The translations under genes and the position numbers were made by a program. The notes beneath the pieces are model-generated. The model was not told where the DNA came from. It saw nothing but the letters and a program-made list of their open reading frames with translations, and made no database searches. A DNA stretch of 50,615 bases from a bacterium (Candidatus Blackallbacteria) CG13_big_fil_rev_8_21_14_2_50_49_14 (GTDB lineage: Bacteria > Cyanobacteriota > Sericytochromatia > UBA7694), in NCBI GenBank assembly GCA_002783405.1, contig PFGG01000013.1:34203-84817 (forward strand). Reading direction: 5' to 3'. Position 1 is the first letter of the stretch. Every line of letters starts with the position of its first letter. Positions 25,020 through 35,100 of the stretch are shown here, piece by piece.

Positions 25020-25131
25020 TTTGGACTCCTGGGGGTGCTACACTTCAGTCTAGCAAAACTCAGCCATTTGAATCGGCATTCAAAACCTGAATCGGGTGCT
25101 TTGAGCGAGAAAATTTTAGTGAGGTCTGGTC

Positions 25132-25281
25132 ATGGAAATGTTTCTGACCCTGCTGCTGGTTTCTATTGTGGTGGTGGGAACCCATGTGGGATTGTTTATG
25201 TGGTTTGCGCGCATGATCAAAAAAACCACGCCTTCAAAGGATTCTCTCAGCTCTGCGAATAAGGTTTCCGACCGGCCTTAA
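25132..25281 (+). CDS. Small single-pass membrane protein, 49 aa
   Basis: ATG at 25132, with GAGGT 6 bases upstream. The first 30 residues form a hydrophobic helix (FLTLLLVSIVVVGTHVGLFMWF) followed by RMIKKTT and a short polar tail ending VSDRP, so the topology is N-out/C-in by the positive-inside rule. No family is recognised. The 112 bp from the cysteine synthase start and 72 bp to the next plus-strand gene leave room for its own promoter. Coding is supported by the ribosome site and by the well-formed hydrophobic segment. Confidence 0.6.
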   Translation: MEMFLTLLLVSIVVVGTHVGLFMWFARMIKKTTPSKDSLSSANKVSDRP

Positions 25282-25353
25282 GAATTTGCTACAATAGTAC
25301 CGATGCCTCTTGGGTTTCCAGAGCATAGAGTTAATCACAGGCAGGAGAGAGCC

Positions 25354-25533
25354 ATGCTGGATAAATTGTTTAAAAAAGTTGCCCCTAAAAAAGAAGAAGC
25401 CAAAGAACAACCCAAAACTGAAGAAAAACAGTCTTCTGGTGAAGATATGTTGGATGAAACGGGTACTTTTATGCTGGATATCAACCAGCTGAAAGAAACC
25501 GAGGACCTCGACGACCTTCTGAATGATGTCTAA
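25354..25533 (+). CDS. Small charged protein, 59 aa
   Basis: The ATG at 25354 has AGGAGAG about 6 bases upstream, better than the frame start at 25303. The protein is Lys/Glu-rich in its first half (KKEEAKEQPKTEEK), then has a compact acidic tail (FMLDINQLKETEDLDDLLNDV) that could be a short binding helix. No family is recognised. It lies in a run of three small plus-strand genes. Confidence 0.6.
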   Translation: MLDKLFKKVAPKKEEAKEQPKTEEKQSSGEDMLDETGTFMLDINQLKETEDLDDLLNDV

Positions 25534-25629
25534 ACTTTAAGTTCTGTTTATCACGGGTCAGAAATGACGTTGACCCGTCGATAAGAGATCAGCGGTCACA
25601 AGACCCAATCTTCATCACAGGAGTCGGTG

Positions 25630-26163
25630 ATGCCCAGTATTCAGGTTGTGGATTCAAATTTTGCCTATGAATTTTCAGGTCGTAAAACTGCGCCTGCAAA
25701 TCAGTCCAAACCTGAAACGAAAGCCCCTGTCCAAGAAGAGAGCCTTCACCCCTGGTTAAAAAACACCTTTCTGGGCGCTGCCATTGGTGGCGTGGCGGGC
25801 AGTGGCACGGCTTTGGCAGTTTCTCATTTTCTTGAGGATCCGCTGCCCGGTATCAACAAGGCCAAACTGGGGGGCATTCAAGGCCTTTTTGCGGGGGCCA
25901 GTGGAGCGGTCGCGGCTTCGTTTGCGCCTGATCGGGCTTCTGGCACTGTGATTGGCGGAATTACCGGTGCTGCCTCAGGCGTGGTTCAAAGTTTGGCCTT
26001 TGCACCCAGCAAGGGCAAAATCATCCTCAATGCGATCACGGGGTTTGTCGCAGGGGCTGCAGCTGGCAACGTCACCGTCGCTGTGCGGGACCGCTACCAG
26101 CTCAAGAAAATGGATGAAAACGGTTCTGAAGAAAAAACGCTTGAGAAAGAACTGTTTGATTGA
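25630..26163 (+). CDS. Glycine-zipper-like membrane protein, 177 aa
   Basis: ATG at 25630 with AGGAG 6 bases upstream; a GTG one codon earlier is less well spaced. The first 45 residues are polar and Pro/Lys-rich, with no signal peptide. From there to about 155 come four or so weakly hydrophobic Gly/Ala-rich helices (LGAAIGGVAGSGTALAV, GLFAGASGAVAAS, VIGGITGAASGVVQSL, ITGFVAGAAAGNVTVAV) with small-residue spacing like glycine zippers, which pack tightly in membranes. The C-terminus is charged. Function unknown. It ends 10 bp before the convergent stop of the megasynthase gene. Confidence 0.65.
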   Translation: MPSIQVVDSNFAYEFSGRKTAPANQSKPETKAPVQEESLHPWLKNTFLGAAIGGVAGSGTALAVSHFLEDPLPGINKAKLGGIQGLFAGASGAVAASFAPDRASGTVIGGITGAASGVVQSLAFAPSKGKIILNAITGFVAGAAAGNVTVAVRDRYQLKKMDENGSEEKTLEKELFD

Positions 26164-26173
26164 GCGCTTGGCG

Positions 26174-29100
26174 CTAAAAACTCCACTCTTCCCATTCTTC
26201 CTGCTCTGAGGGGGCAGGCGGGGTTTCCGCCGCAGGAATTCCACCGATCAGGGTATGCATCAATTCTTGGCCTGTGTTCCAGCCAAAACAGGTTTTGAGC
26301 AATTCCGCATCGACCCTGCCAATGCCACAGAGCCCGAGTTGCGCCAGGGGAGCCGTTTCTCTGAGCAACTGTGCGATACAGCCTGTTTCAATCAGACAAT
26401 AATCCCGTGCATCTTGGCCATAATGGCTTTCGATTTTTGCCAAATCGGCCACCAGATACAGGCTGAACTTGGCGGCTTTTGCCATTTCCAGGCTCATGGG
26501 CAAATGTAGCTGAGCGAGATCGGGAACTGGGCCAGACAGTTTGTGCAGGCTGAGACTTTCGTTTTCAAAGCGGTAAAGCCCAGCTTCGAGGTCTGGCAGG
26601 CACCTCTCATGCAGATGGAGATAAAGTCTCAGGGGGTAAACGGCCCCTGCTGAGGGGTAAAGATATTTCAGACTCTCGGCCTGGGGGCGGGCTTCTAAAA
26701 CTGAAAGCAGAAGACTGAGCTGTTTAAGGTTTACGTTCTCAGCGCTGAAGCTGCGTTGGCTTTTCCAGGTCAACCAAGGCTCAGCGGCGCTTTCAGTTTT
26801 TTCGAGCGGGATGGTGTTCCCGGTCAGTAGAGCGGAGCTTGAAGCTTGAGGGCGAAGGGGCTTTGCCGGGGCTGCCTTGTGGTAATATTCAGCCAAAAGG
26901 CGCAAACTGCGCAATTGAAACATTTCGCCCACCCCTGGGGCAAAGCCATAGACTGTCTGTAGGCGGTTGCCCAGGCGGATCATATCGATCGAGTGCACCC
27001 CCAGACTGAGCAGGTCGGCGTCTGGATCGGTGATTTGCAGTTCCAGGGTTTCTGCAAAAATCGCCTGAAGACGTGTCAGTTCAGTCTCTGCGAGCGGGTT
27101 GGGCGGTGGGCTTGCGCTCAGGCCAGGCAATTGGTTCCGATCGACTTTGCCACTGGCATTGAGGGGGAAAGCATCGAGAAAATGCCAGTGTTTGGGAACC
27201 ATCCAGGCTGGCAGGCGGGCTTCGAGCCAGGCACTTAATTCAGTTGGGGTGGCCTCGGCAATCAGACAGGCCACCAGGCGGCGCTGATGGCGTTCACCTG
27301 GGGCATGCACCAGCACGTCTTTGACGCGGGGGTGCAAACGCAGACAGGCCTCGATTTCCCCCAACTCAATCCGATACCCTTGAATTTTGACCTGAAAATC
27401 CTGCCGGCCTAAAAATTCAAGCAAGCCCTGGGGCCGGTAGCGCCCCAGATCTCCTGTTCTGTACCAGCGTTGGCCCTGGGCATCGGTGACGAAGCGTTCT
27501 TGGGTTTTAAGCGGATCCCGCCAATAGCCCAGGGCCAGCCCTTCGCCTGCAATCCAGATTTCGCCGCTGACCCAATCGGGGCAGGGCTCAAATGCTGAAT
27601 TCATGACCTCAAAGCGTTGATTGGCAAGCGGATAGCCATAGGGCACGCTGTTCCATTCGGGCAGACGGGTTTCAATCGGGTAGGCTATCGACCAAATCGC
27701 GGCTTCGGTTGCGCCGCCCAAGCTCCAGATTTGGGCCTGGGGCGCGGTGGCACGGATCTGCTCGGGCAGCTCCAGGGGGATCCAATCGCCACTGAGCAAG
27801 ACCTTGCGCAGGGCCGGCCAGTGAAATTCGGGCAGCCGTTTGATATATTCGAGCAAAAGCCCCATCAGGGCGGGGACTGAATTCCAAACCGTGACTTCCT
27901 CTAGCAAAGGCAACCAGCGATCGGGTTCACGTTGGCTGTCTGAATCCGGTAGCACCAGACAGGCTCCTGCCGCCCAGGTGCCAAACAGGTCATAGACCGA
28001 AAGGTCAAAGCCCAGGCTTGAAATTCCAAAGACCCGATCGTCGGATTTTAGCTGGATCATGTCTGAAACCGCGACCAGGGTATTCCAGGCGGCAGCATGA
28101 CTGAGCATGACCCCTTTGGGTTCGCCAGTTGAGCCCGAGGTAAACAGCAGGTAGGCCATGCTGTGAGGATCCCCTGGGGGCCATTCCTGGGCGAAGCTTT
28201 GCGCCCAGTTGAAGTCTTCAGGGGCTTGATCTGAGACTTTCAGCCATGTGACCTCTGCAAAGGCGGGCTCCAGTGCTGCCTGGGCAATGCCCCAGCGGAC
28301 CTCTCCCAGTTTCAAGAGGGCCTGAATCCGTTCGGGGGGCAAACTGGCATCGATTGGCAGATAGGCCCCGCCAACCAGCAAAATCGCCAGGGCGGCAACA
28401 GCCTGTTCCCAGCCCTTGTGCATTAGGATGGCAATCGGCTGACCTGGCTGAAGGGGGAATTGCCGCAGTTCCTGGGCAAGGGCAAGCGCCCGCGCAGCCA
28501 ATTCAGCATAGCTCAGCCGCCGCTCAGGGCTGATCAGCGCCAGGGCTTCAGGCTGAGACTGGGCCTTTGCAAAAAAGGCCTGGTGAAGCGTTTGGGGCAA
28601 AATTTCCCGTTCAGTGGCATTGGCCCGCATGCGTTCAGCTGATATCAAAGTGGGGCCCAGCAAAGCCGTATTGACGGGCCTTTGCCAGATTTCAGGGGCT
28701 TCAGATAAACGAGCAACTAGTCCTGTAAAGGCTGCAAACGCCTGTTCAATCAGCCCTGCGGGAAAGAGTTCACTGAGATAATCCCAATGAAGCGAAAGAC
28801 CTGTTTCGCTTTCAGAAGCCTGGCAATCCAACCAGACCTGGGGCGTTTGCGTCTGTGCCAGAATTAATTCTGCATTCAAAGGCAGGGGCGGGGTCTTTTG
28901 GCCCAGCAAGCCCGTAAAAACAACGGGTGCGTTTAAGGGGCGCCCTTGGGCTCTGGCGGCTCGCAGCACTTCTACGCCATCGAGCAGGGCGTGTTCTAAA
29001 TCCTGCCAGAGTTGGGTCTGAATGGTTTGGGCCCAGGCCCCCAGGCTCTCGGAACGGGGGGGAATCGCCAGCAGGGTCAGGTGGGTAAAATCCCCCATCA

Positions 29101-32100
29101 GGTCTTGAACCTGGGCATGCAGGGGCAACCTTTGGAAGGTCGTCAGATTGAGCAGAAAACCTTCTGTGGCACTGTAAGCTGCAATACAGGCGGCAAAGAG
29201 ACTTAGAACCAAGCCATTGGGAGTCAGCTGGTAAGCCTGCGCCCCTGCTTTTAATTGCTCCCAGGCAGGGCACTTCAGTTCAAAGCTCAGCCTTTGAAAA
29301 CGCGGGGTCTGAATCTTTTCTGGGGCCAAGCGCAGGGGCCATTGGGGCGCTTCGGGCAAAGTCTTAAGGCGCTTGTTCCAATAGTCATGGGCTGCTTGCC
29401 AGGGCGGGCTGCCTTTGAGGTTTTCAAGCGCCAAGCGGTAATCGCGAAACTGCAGTTCCAGTGCTGGGAGTTCAAGCTCTGGCGTACGGTAAAAGCGTTC
29501 AAGCTCCTTGCCCAGATTCAGAAAACTGCTGGCATCGGCGATCAGGGCATCGAGCAGCAGATAGAGTTGCCAACCCTCGGGCAGGCGCAGCAGGCGAAGG
29601 GAGAAGAGCGGCCAGCTTTGGGGATCCAGGCGCAGGGCGAGCATTTCTTCACGCAGGTTTTCAAGCTGCTGTTTTCTTTCTGCTTCAGAAAGATTGCGCA
29701 AATCGGTCTGCTGAAGCGTGAAATGGGGAAGACCCGCCAGGGTTTGCAGACGCCCCTCCTCCGTGACCACCGTGTGCAGCATGGGGTGGCGCTGAATCAG
29801 CCGGTTCAGGGCTTTTTCCAGGCGTTCGGGCTCCAGTTCAGGCAGTGAGAGTACCCAGAGCGCCTGGGTGCTGATGCCTCCCAGGGTCAGGCTCTGCTGG
29901 CGTCCCAGCCAATAGGCTTCCTGCACAGGGGTCATGGCGTAGGGTGCTGAGTGATGGGCTGGGTCAGGCTGAATTTGCGGCCATGCAAAGCTCAGTTGCG
30001 GAGCCTGTAAAACCGCTTGGGTAAATTCCTGTAAGCTGGGGGCTTCAAAAAGCAGCTGCAGCGAGATTTCGCGGCCCATTTGCTCGCGCACCGCTTGAAT
30101 CAGGCGCAGAGCCAAAAGGGAATGCCCACCGGCTTCAAAGAAGGAAGTCTCCGCTTGCAGTTGAGCTGTGGGCAAGAAGTTTTGCCAAAGTTTTGCCATT
30201 TCCAGGGTCTCTCCGCTCAGCCCCTGAAGGGCCTGGGTTTTCACTGCCAAGGTGGGTTGAATCTGCTCGGCGAGGGCCTGAAGATCCAATTTTCCCCGGC
30301 TGCTGAGCGGAAACGTATCGCGTGCCAGCCAACGATCGGGTTGCAAGGCACTGGGCAGTTTGCGCTTTAACCAGTTTTCACAGTCTTTCAAAGCTTCAGG
30401 CTTCAGGCCTTGGATACAGGCAATCAGCTCTTCCTGCTGCCAGAGCACACAGGCCTGCTCCACGCCTGGAAAATGCAGCAATTGGGCTTCAATTTCAGCG
30501 GCTTCAATCCGCACGCCCCGGCGTTTGAACTGGCGATCGGTGCGGCCGAGAAAATGCAGGCGTCCGGCCAGAAAACGCACCCGGTCCCCAGTTAAATAAT
30601 GGGGTTCGGGCAAAGACTTAAATTTGCTTTCACTCAGCTCAGGGGCCTGCCAATAGCCAGCTGCCAATCCGATTCCGGCCAGGGCCAGCTCGCCAGGAAA
30701 ACCTTCGGGCAGACTGTTTCCCTGGGCATCCAGCACCCAGGCTTTGAAATTGGGCAGCAATTGGCCCAAATCTGGTTTCTGCCCTGGCTGGGCTGAGACA
30801 CAGCCCGCGCTGGCGACAACACTGCATTCTGTGGGGCCATACTGGTTCCAGACGGCAAAGGGCAGGGGCTGGGCAGGCAAAGGCCCCAAGCGATCCCCCC
30901 CGGTGCGCAGAACAGAAAAACAGCTGGTTTCAGGCCAATTTAGCCGGATCAGGGCTTCGGCCAGGGGCGTGGGCAGAAAGACTTGCCGAACTGCGTTTTC
31001 AAGCATGAATTTTTGCAGGGCCGTGGGATCTAAACGCAGCGGGGTTGGCAAAAATACGAGCGTTGCCCCAGCTGCCAAAGTCGTCCAGATTTCCCAGCCT
31101 GCGGCATCAAAACTTAAATTGGCGATTTGGGGTATCAGTTCACCAGGGGCGGTGGGAAAGGTCTTTAAATGCCACTGCACAAGATTGCTCAGGCCCGCTT
31201 GGGTGACTTGGACAGCCTTGGGCGTTCCGCTGGAACCTGAGGTCAGGATCAGACAGGCCAAATTGGTGTGCGCTGTGGGTAGCATCCCTGCCTGGGGAGG
31301 GATTTCTTCAAATGCCAGACAGGGGCCCGCATATCCCAGTTCGGCCAGACGTGAGGCTGTGCTCAGCAGCAAGGGCTGATCCAGAGTTTCCAAAAGACTG
31401 AGAATGCGATCGCGCGGGCTGTCTGGATCCAGGGGCAGATAGGGGCGAGCTGCGAGCAGGCTGCCCAGCCAGCTAACGACGGCTTGGGGGGAATTTTCAA
31501 GCCAAATTGCGACAGGGGCTTCTGTTGGCCCTTGCTCTAAGAGGGCACCCGCCAGCTGCTGGGCTTCCTGCCAGAGTCGGGCATAGCTCCAGTCTTCAGG
31601 CTGGGAGAGCTTGCGCAGATCGCGCAGGGCAATCTGGTCTGAAGCTTTGGCAAGCAAAGGCAAAAGCCTGTTTTCAGGCCAGGCGATCTGGGGGCCTTGC
31701 ACGGTATACGGGAGATCGGCCTTGCAGAGGTCTTGTAAGGGGGTTTCTGGGGGCAGATCGGGCAGGGCGGCCAAGGTGTGCAGCCAGGCCTTTGTCCAGG
31801 CCGCGATGCTGGCTTCAGAGAAAAGCTGGGTATCAAACTCCACCAGGCCTTTGAGCAGATCCCCTTCGGGTATCAGGGTCAGGGCCAGATCAAACCGGGT
31901 GACACCAATATCCAGCTCCAGGCCTGTAAGTTGTGTCTCACCCAGGGCTTCGAAGCCAATTTCGCCATGCAGGGCCAGCACCGTTTGAAAGAGCGGATGA
32001 ACCCCTGGCAAACGTGGGGGTTGAAGGCTCTCCACCATTTGCTCAAAGGGCAGGGCCTGGTGATCCAGGGCCTCGTAGAGCCGGGTTTGAACCCGGTTCA

Positions 32101-35100
32101 GCCAGCTCAACCAGCCTTCCTGGGGGTCGATTTCCTGGCGCAGGGGCAACATATTTAGAAAGGGGCCAATCAAGGGCTGGGTTTCACTCTCCAACCGACC
32201 GGCGATGGGGGTGCCAATCACCAGATCGGTTTCGCCGCTTAAACGCCAGAGCAAGTGTGCAAAGCTGGCGAGCAAGACCGCAAAAAGACTGACCCCAGCC
32301 GCTTTGGCGTGGTTTTCAAGTGCCAAGCGCAGCGGGGCAGAAATTTCAAAGGGAGCTTGTTTTCCCTGGGGCACTTCCTGACGGGCGCCGTCCCAGGGCA
32401 GCCTGATTTGCGCGGGGGCCTGCCGCAAGGTGTTTTTCCAATAGTTCAGATCGGCTTCTGGGGCGGGGTTTTTGCGCTGCCAGAGCGCAAAATCTGCGTA
32501 CTGCCATTTCAGGGCCTCAAGTTCGGGAACGCGGTTTTCAGAGGCTGCCAGATAAAATTCCCGCAATTCGGCAAATAAAATTCTGAACGAGAGGCCATCG
32601 GCCAGGATATGGTGCAAGCCCAGCACCAAGCGGTGTTCGTGTTCCGACAGGCGAAAGACGCCGATCCGCAGCGGCGGGGCTTGGGTCCAATCAAAGGGCT
32701 GGCGGGCAAAGGTTTTGATTGCTTCTTGCAGGGCAGATTCTGAAGGTGGGGCTTCAAAGACCTGCCAGTCGAGCACAGCTGAAGGCAAGATCTTTTGATA
32801 CGGCGTGCCTTGATTGTCTTGAAGATAGAGGGTGCGCAGGATTTCATGGCGCTTTACAATCGCTTCAAAGGCAGCTTTTAAAATCTTGAGGTCGAGAGGG
32901 CCCTGCAGGGAAACGGCAATCGGAATAAAATGGGTCTTCTGGCCGGGATAGAGCTGTTCCAAGAGCCAAAAGCGCTGCTGTGTAAACGAGAGCGGGAGTT
33001 GTTCAGGCCTTTCCAACGGGGTTTCCTGGCTTGGGGTTTTCAGGTTTTTCAGAATCAAATCGGCGATTTGCTGAATGGAGGGGCCTTTGAGAAATTCTGA
33101 AAGGGGCAATTGAATCGCGAAGGTTTTTTTCAGACGGCTGTAAAGTTCCATGCCCACCAGTGAGCCAATGCCCAAATGTTGCAGGGGAAGATGGGGATCG
33201 AGTTGTGCGGCTTCCAGGCGCAGGGCCTGGGCCAACTCGGCCTGAAGGGCCCTGACGAGAAAGGCTGCGCGTTCAGCTTCTGGAATTTCAGCCAGATCCT
33301 TGAGGGCAGGGGCTTTGTGAGGCCCGCTGCGGGCCTGGCCTGAAGCCTGGGCCCGCAGCGAAAGCGGTGAAGGGCGTTGGCCTTCGGGGGCCGCCAAAAG
33401 ATAGTTTTGATGATCCCAGGCATAGGCTGGAAAACTGAGGGGAAGGTTCTCAATCGGGGTTTGCCCCTTCAGCGAAAAACCCAGACAGGCCAGAATGCCC
33501 AAACTTTGGCGCAGACTTTGACTGTTTTTTTGATCCCGACGCAAACTGGGCAGGCCGAATAAGGGGTGGGGGGTGGTTTCGTTCAGGGCCAGCAAAGACC
33601 CGATTAAAACCGGGTGGGGGCTGATTTCCAGCAGCACGCAGGGGCCTTTTTCAAGCAGGCTTTGAATCACGGGCAGCAAACTGACGGGTTGGCGCAGATT
33701 TTGCCACCAATAGGGCAGCTCAAAGTTCAGGTGGGGTTCGGGGTGGGGCTCTACCGTGGAATAGACTGGAATCTGCCCTTTTAAGGGGGTGAGATCTTGC
33801 AATGCTGCATAAAAATCTGCTTCAAGCGGTTCCATCAGGGGGCTGTGTGAGGGGGCCTCGGCTCCGAGAACGTTTCGTGCAAACTGCCCGGCAGCCTGCA
33901 GATCTGAAATCAACTGGGCGAGGGCCTGACTTTCACCTGAAACCACACAGAGTTCGGGCCCGTTCAAGCCTGCCAGCCAAACCTTGCGGTCTTTCAGCCA
34001 GGGCTGAAGCTCCACTTCGCTGAGACCCACCACGGCCATGCCCCCCTGCCCGAGGGTGCGGCAGATCAGCTGAATCCGCAGAGCGACTAAACGGCAGGCA
34101 TCTTCTAAACTGATCCAGCCGCCAGCACAGGCCGCGGTGATCTCTCCCATGCTGGTGCCAATCAAAGCGCTGGGACGCAGGCCCCAGGATTCCAAAAGAC
34201 TGACCAGAGACAATTGAATCGCAAACAGCAGGGGTTGAATCTGTTGCGGGCTGCCATCGTGCCCGTGCTGCAGGGCCTCAAGCACTGAAAAGCCCGCCCA
34301 GGGCTGCAGGCAGGTATCAATGGCCTTGAAGCGCTCTAGAAAGACAGATTCAGCCAGCAATTGCCGCCCCATGCCCTCTTCCTGGGAGCCCATGCCTGAA
34401 AAGAGCAGCACCAATTGGCGTTGGGCAGGTGGCAGGGTTTTGTAGACTTCTCCGTTCTCTGCAAGTTTTTTGAGCTCTGAAATCAGATCCTCACGCTGCT
34501 CAAAGGCCAGTGGGGCATGCCATTTCTCACTGCTGAGCAGGCGCGCTGAACTCAGGCAGAGATTGCGCAACTGGGGAGCTGTTTCTGCTTCGAGATGTTT
34601 TGCCAGGCGCTGGGCTTGGGCCCGCAGACTGCTGGGGGAGTGGGCATGCAGCCAGAGCAGACCCGCTTGATCCGCTTCTGGGTGTGGGCATTGATCCCTT
34701 GCTTCGAGGATCAGGTGGGCATTGGTGCCGCCAAAGCCAAAGGCTGAAACCGCAGCATAGATCGGCTCACCAGCTGTTGGCAAAACTTCAGGCTCGGTTT
34801 GAACGCTTAAATGCCAGTCTTGAAAGGGAATTTTGGGGTTGGGGGTGTGAAAATGCAGGCTGGGCACCCATTGGCGGTGATAGAGCATCAGGCAGACCTT
34901 GATCAGGCTGGCAATGCCTGCTGCGGCTTCCAGGTGGCCTATCTGGGTTTTGACAGAGCCTATTTTAAGCGGCGGCAGCCCTGCCTTTGCGCGTTTCTGG
35001 GCATAGACCTGGCCCAGGGCCTTGGCTTCAATTGGATCGCCGAGGGGGGTGCCGGTGCCATGGGTTTCAATATACTGAATCTGGGCTGGATCCAAGGCTG

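Noticed and set aside
28812-31988. Several plus- and minus-strand frames of 100-210 codons inside the megasynthase gene
   Set aside because: All lie opposite or out of frame with conserved A, PCP and Cy domain motifs, and their products are low-complexity.
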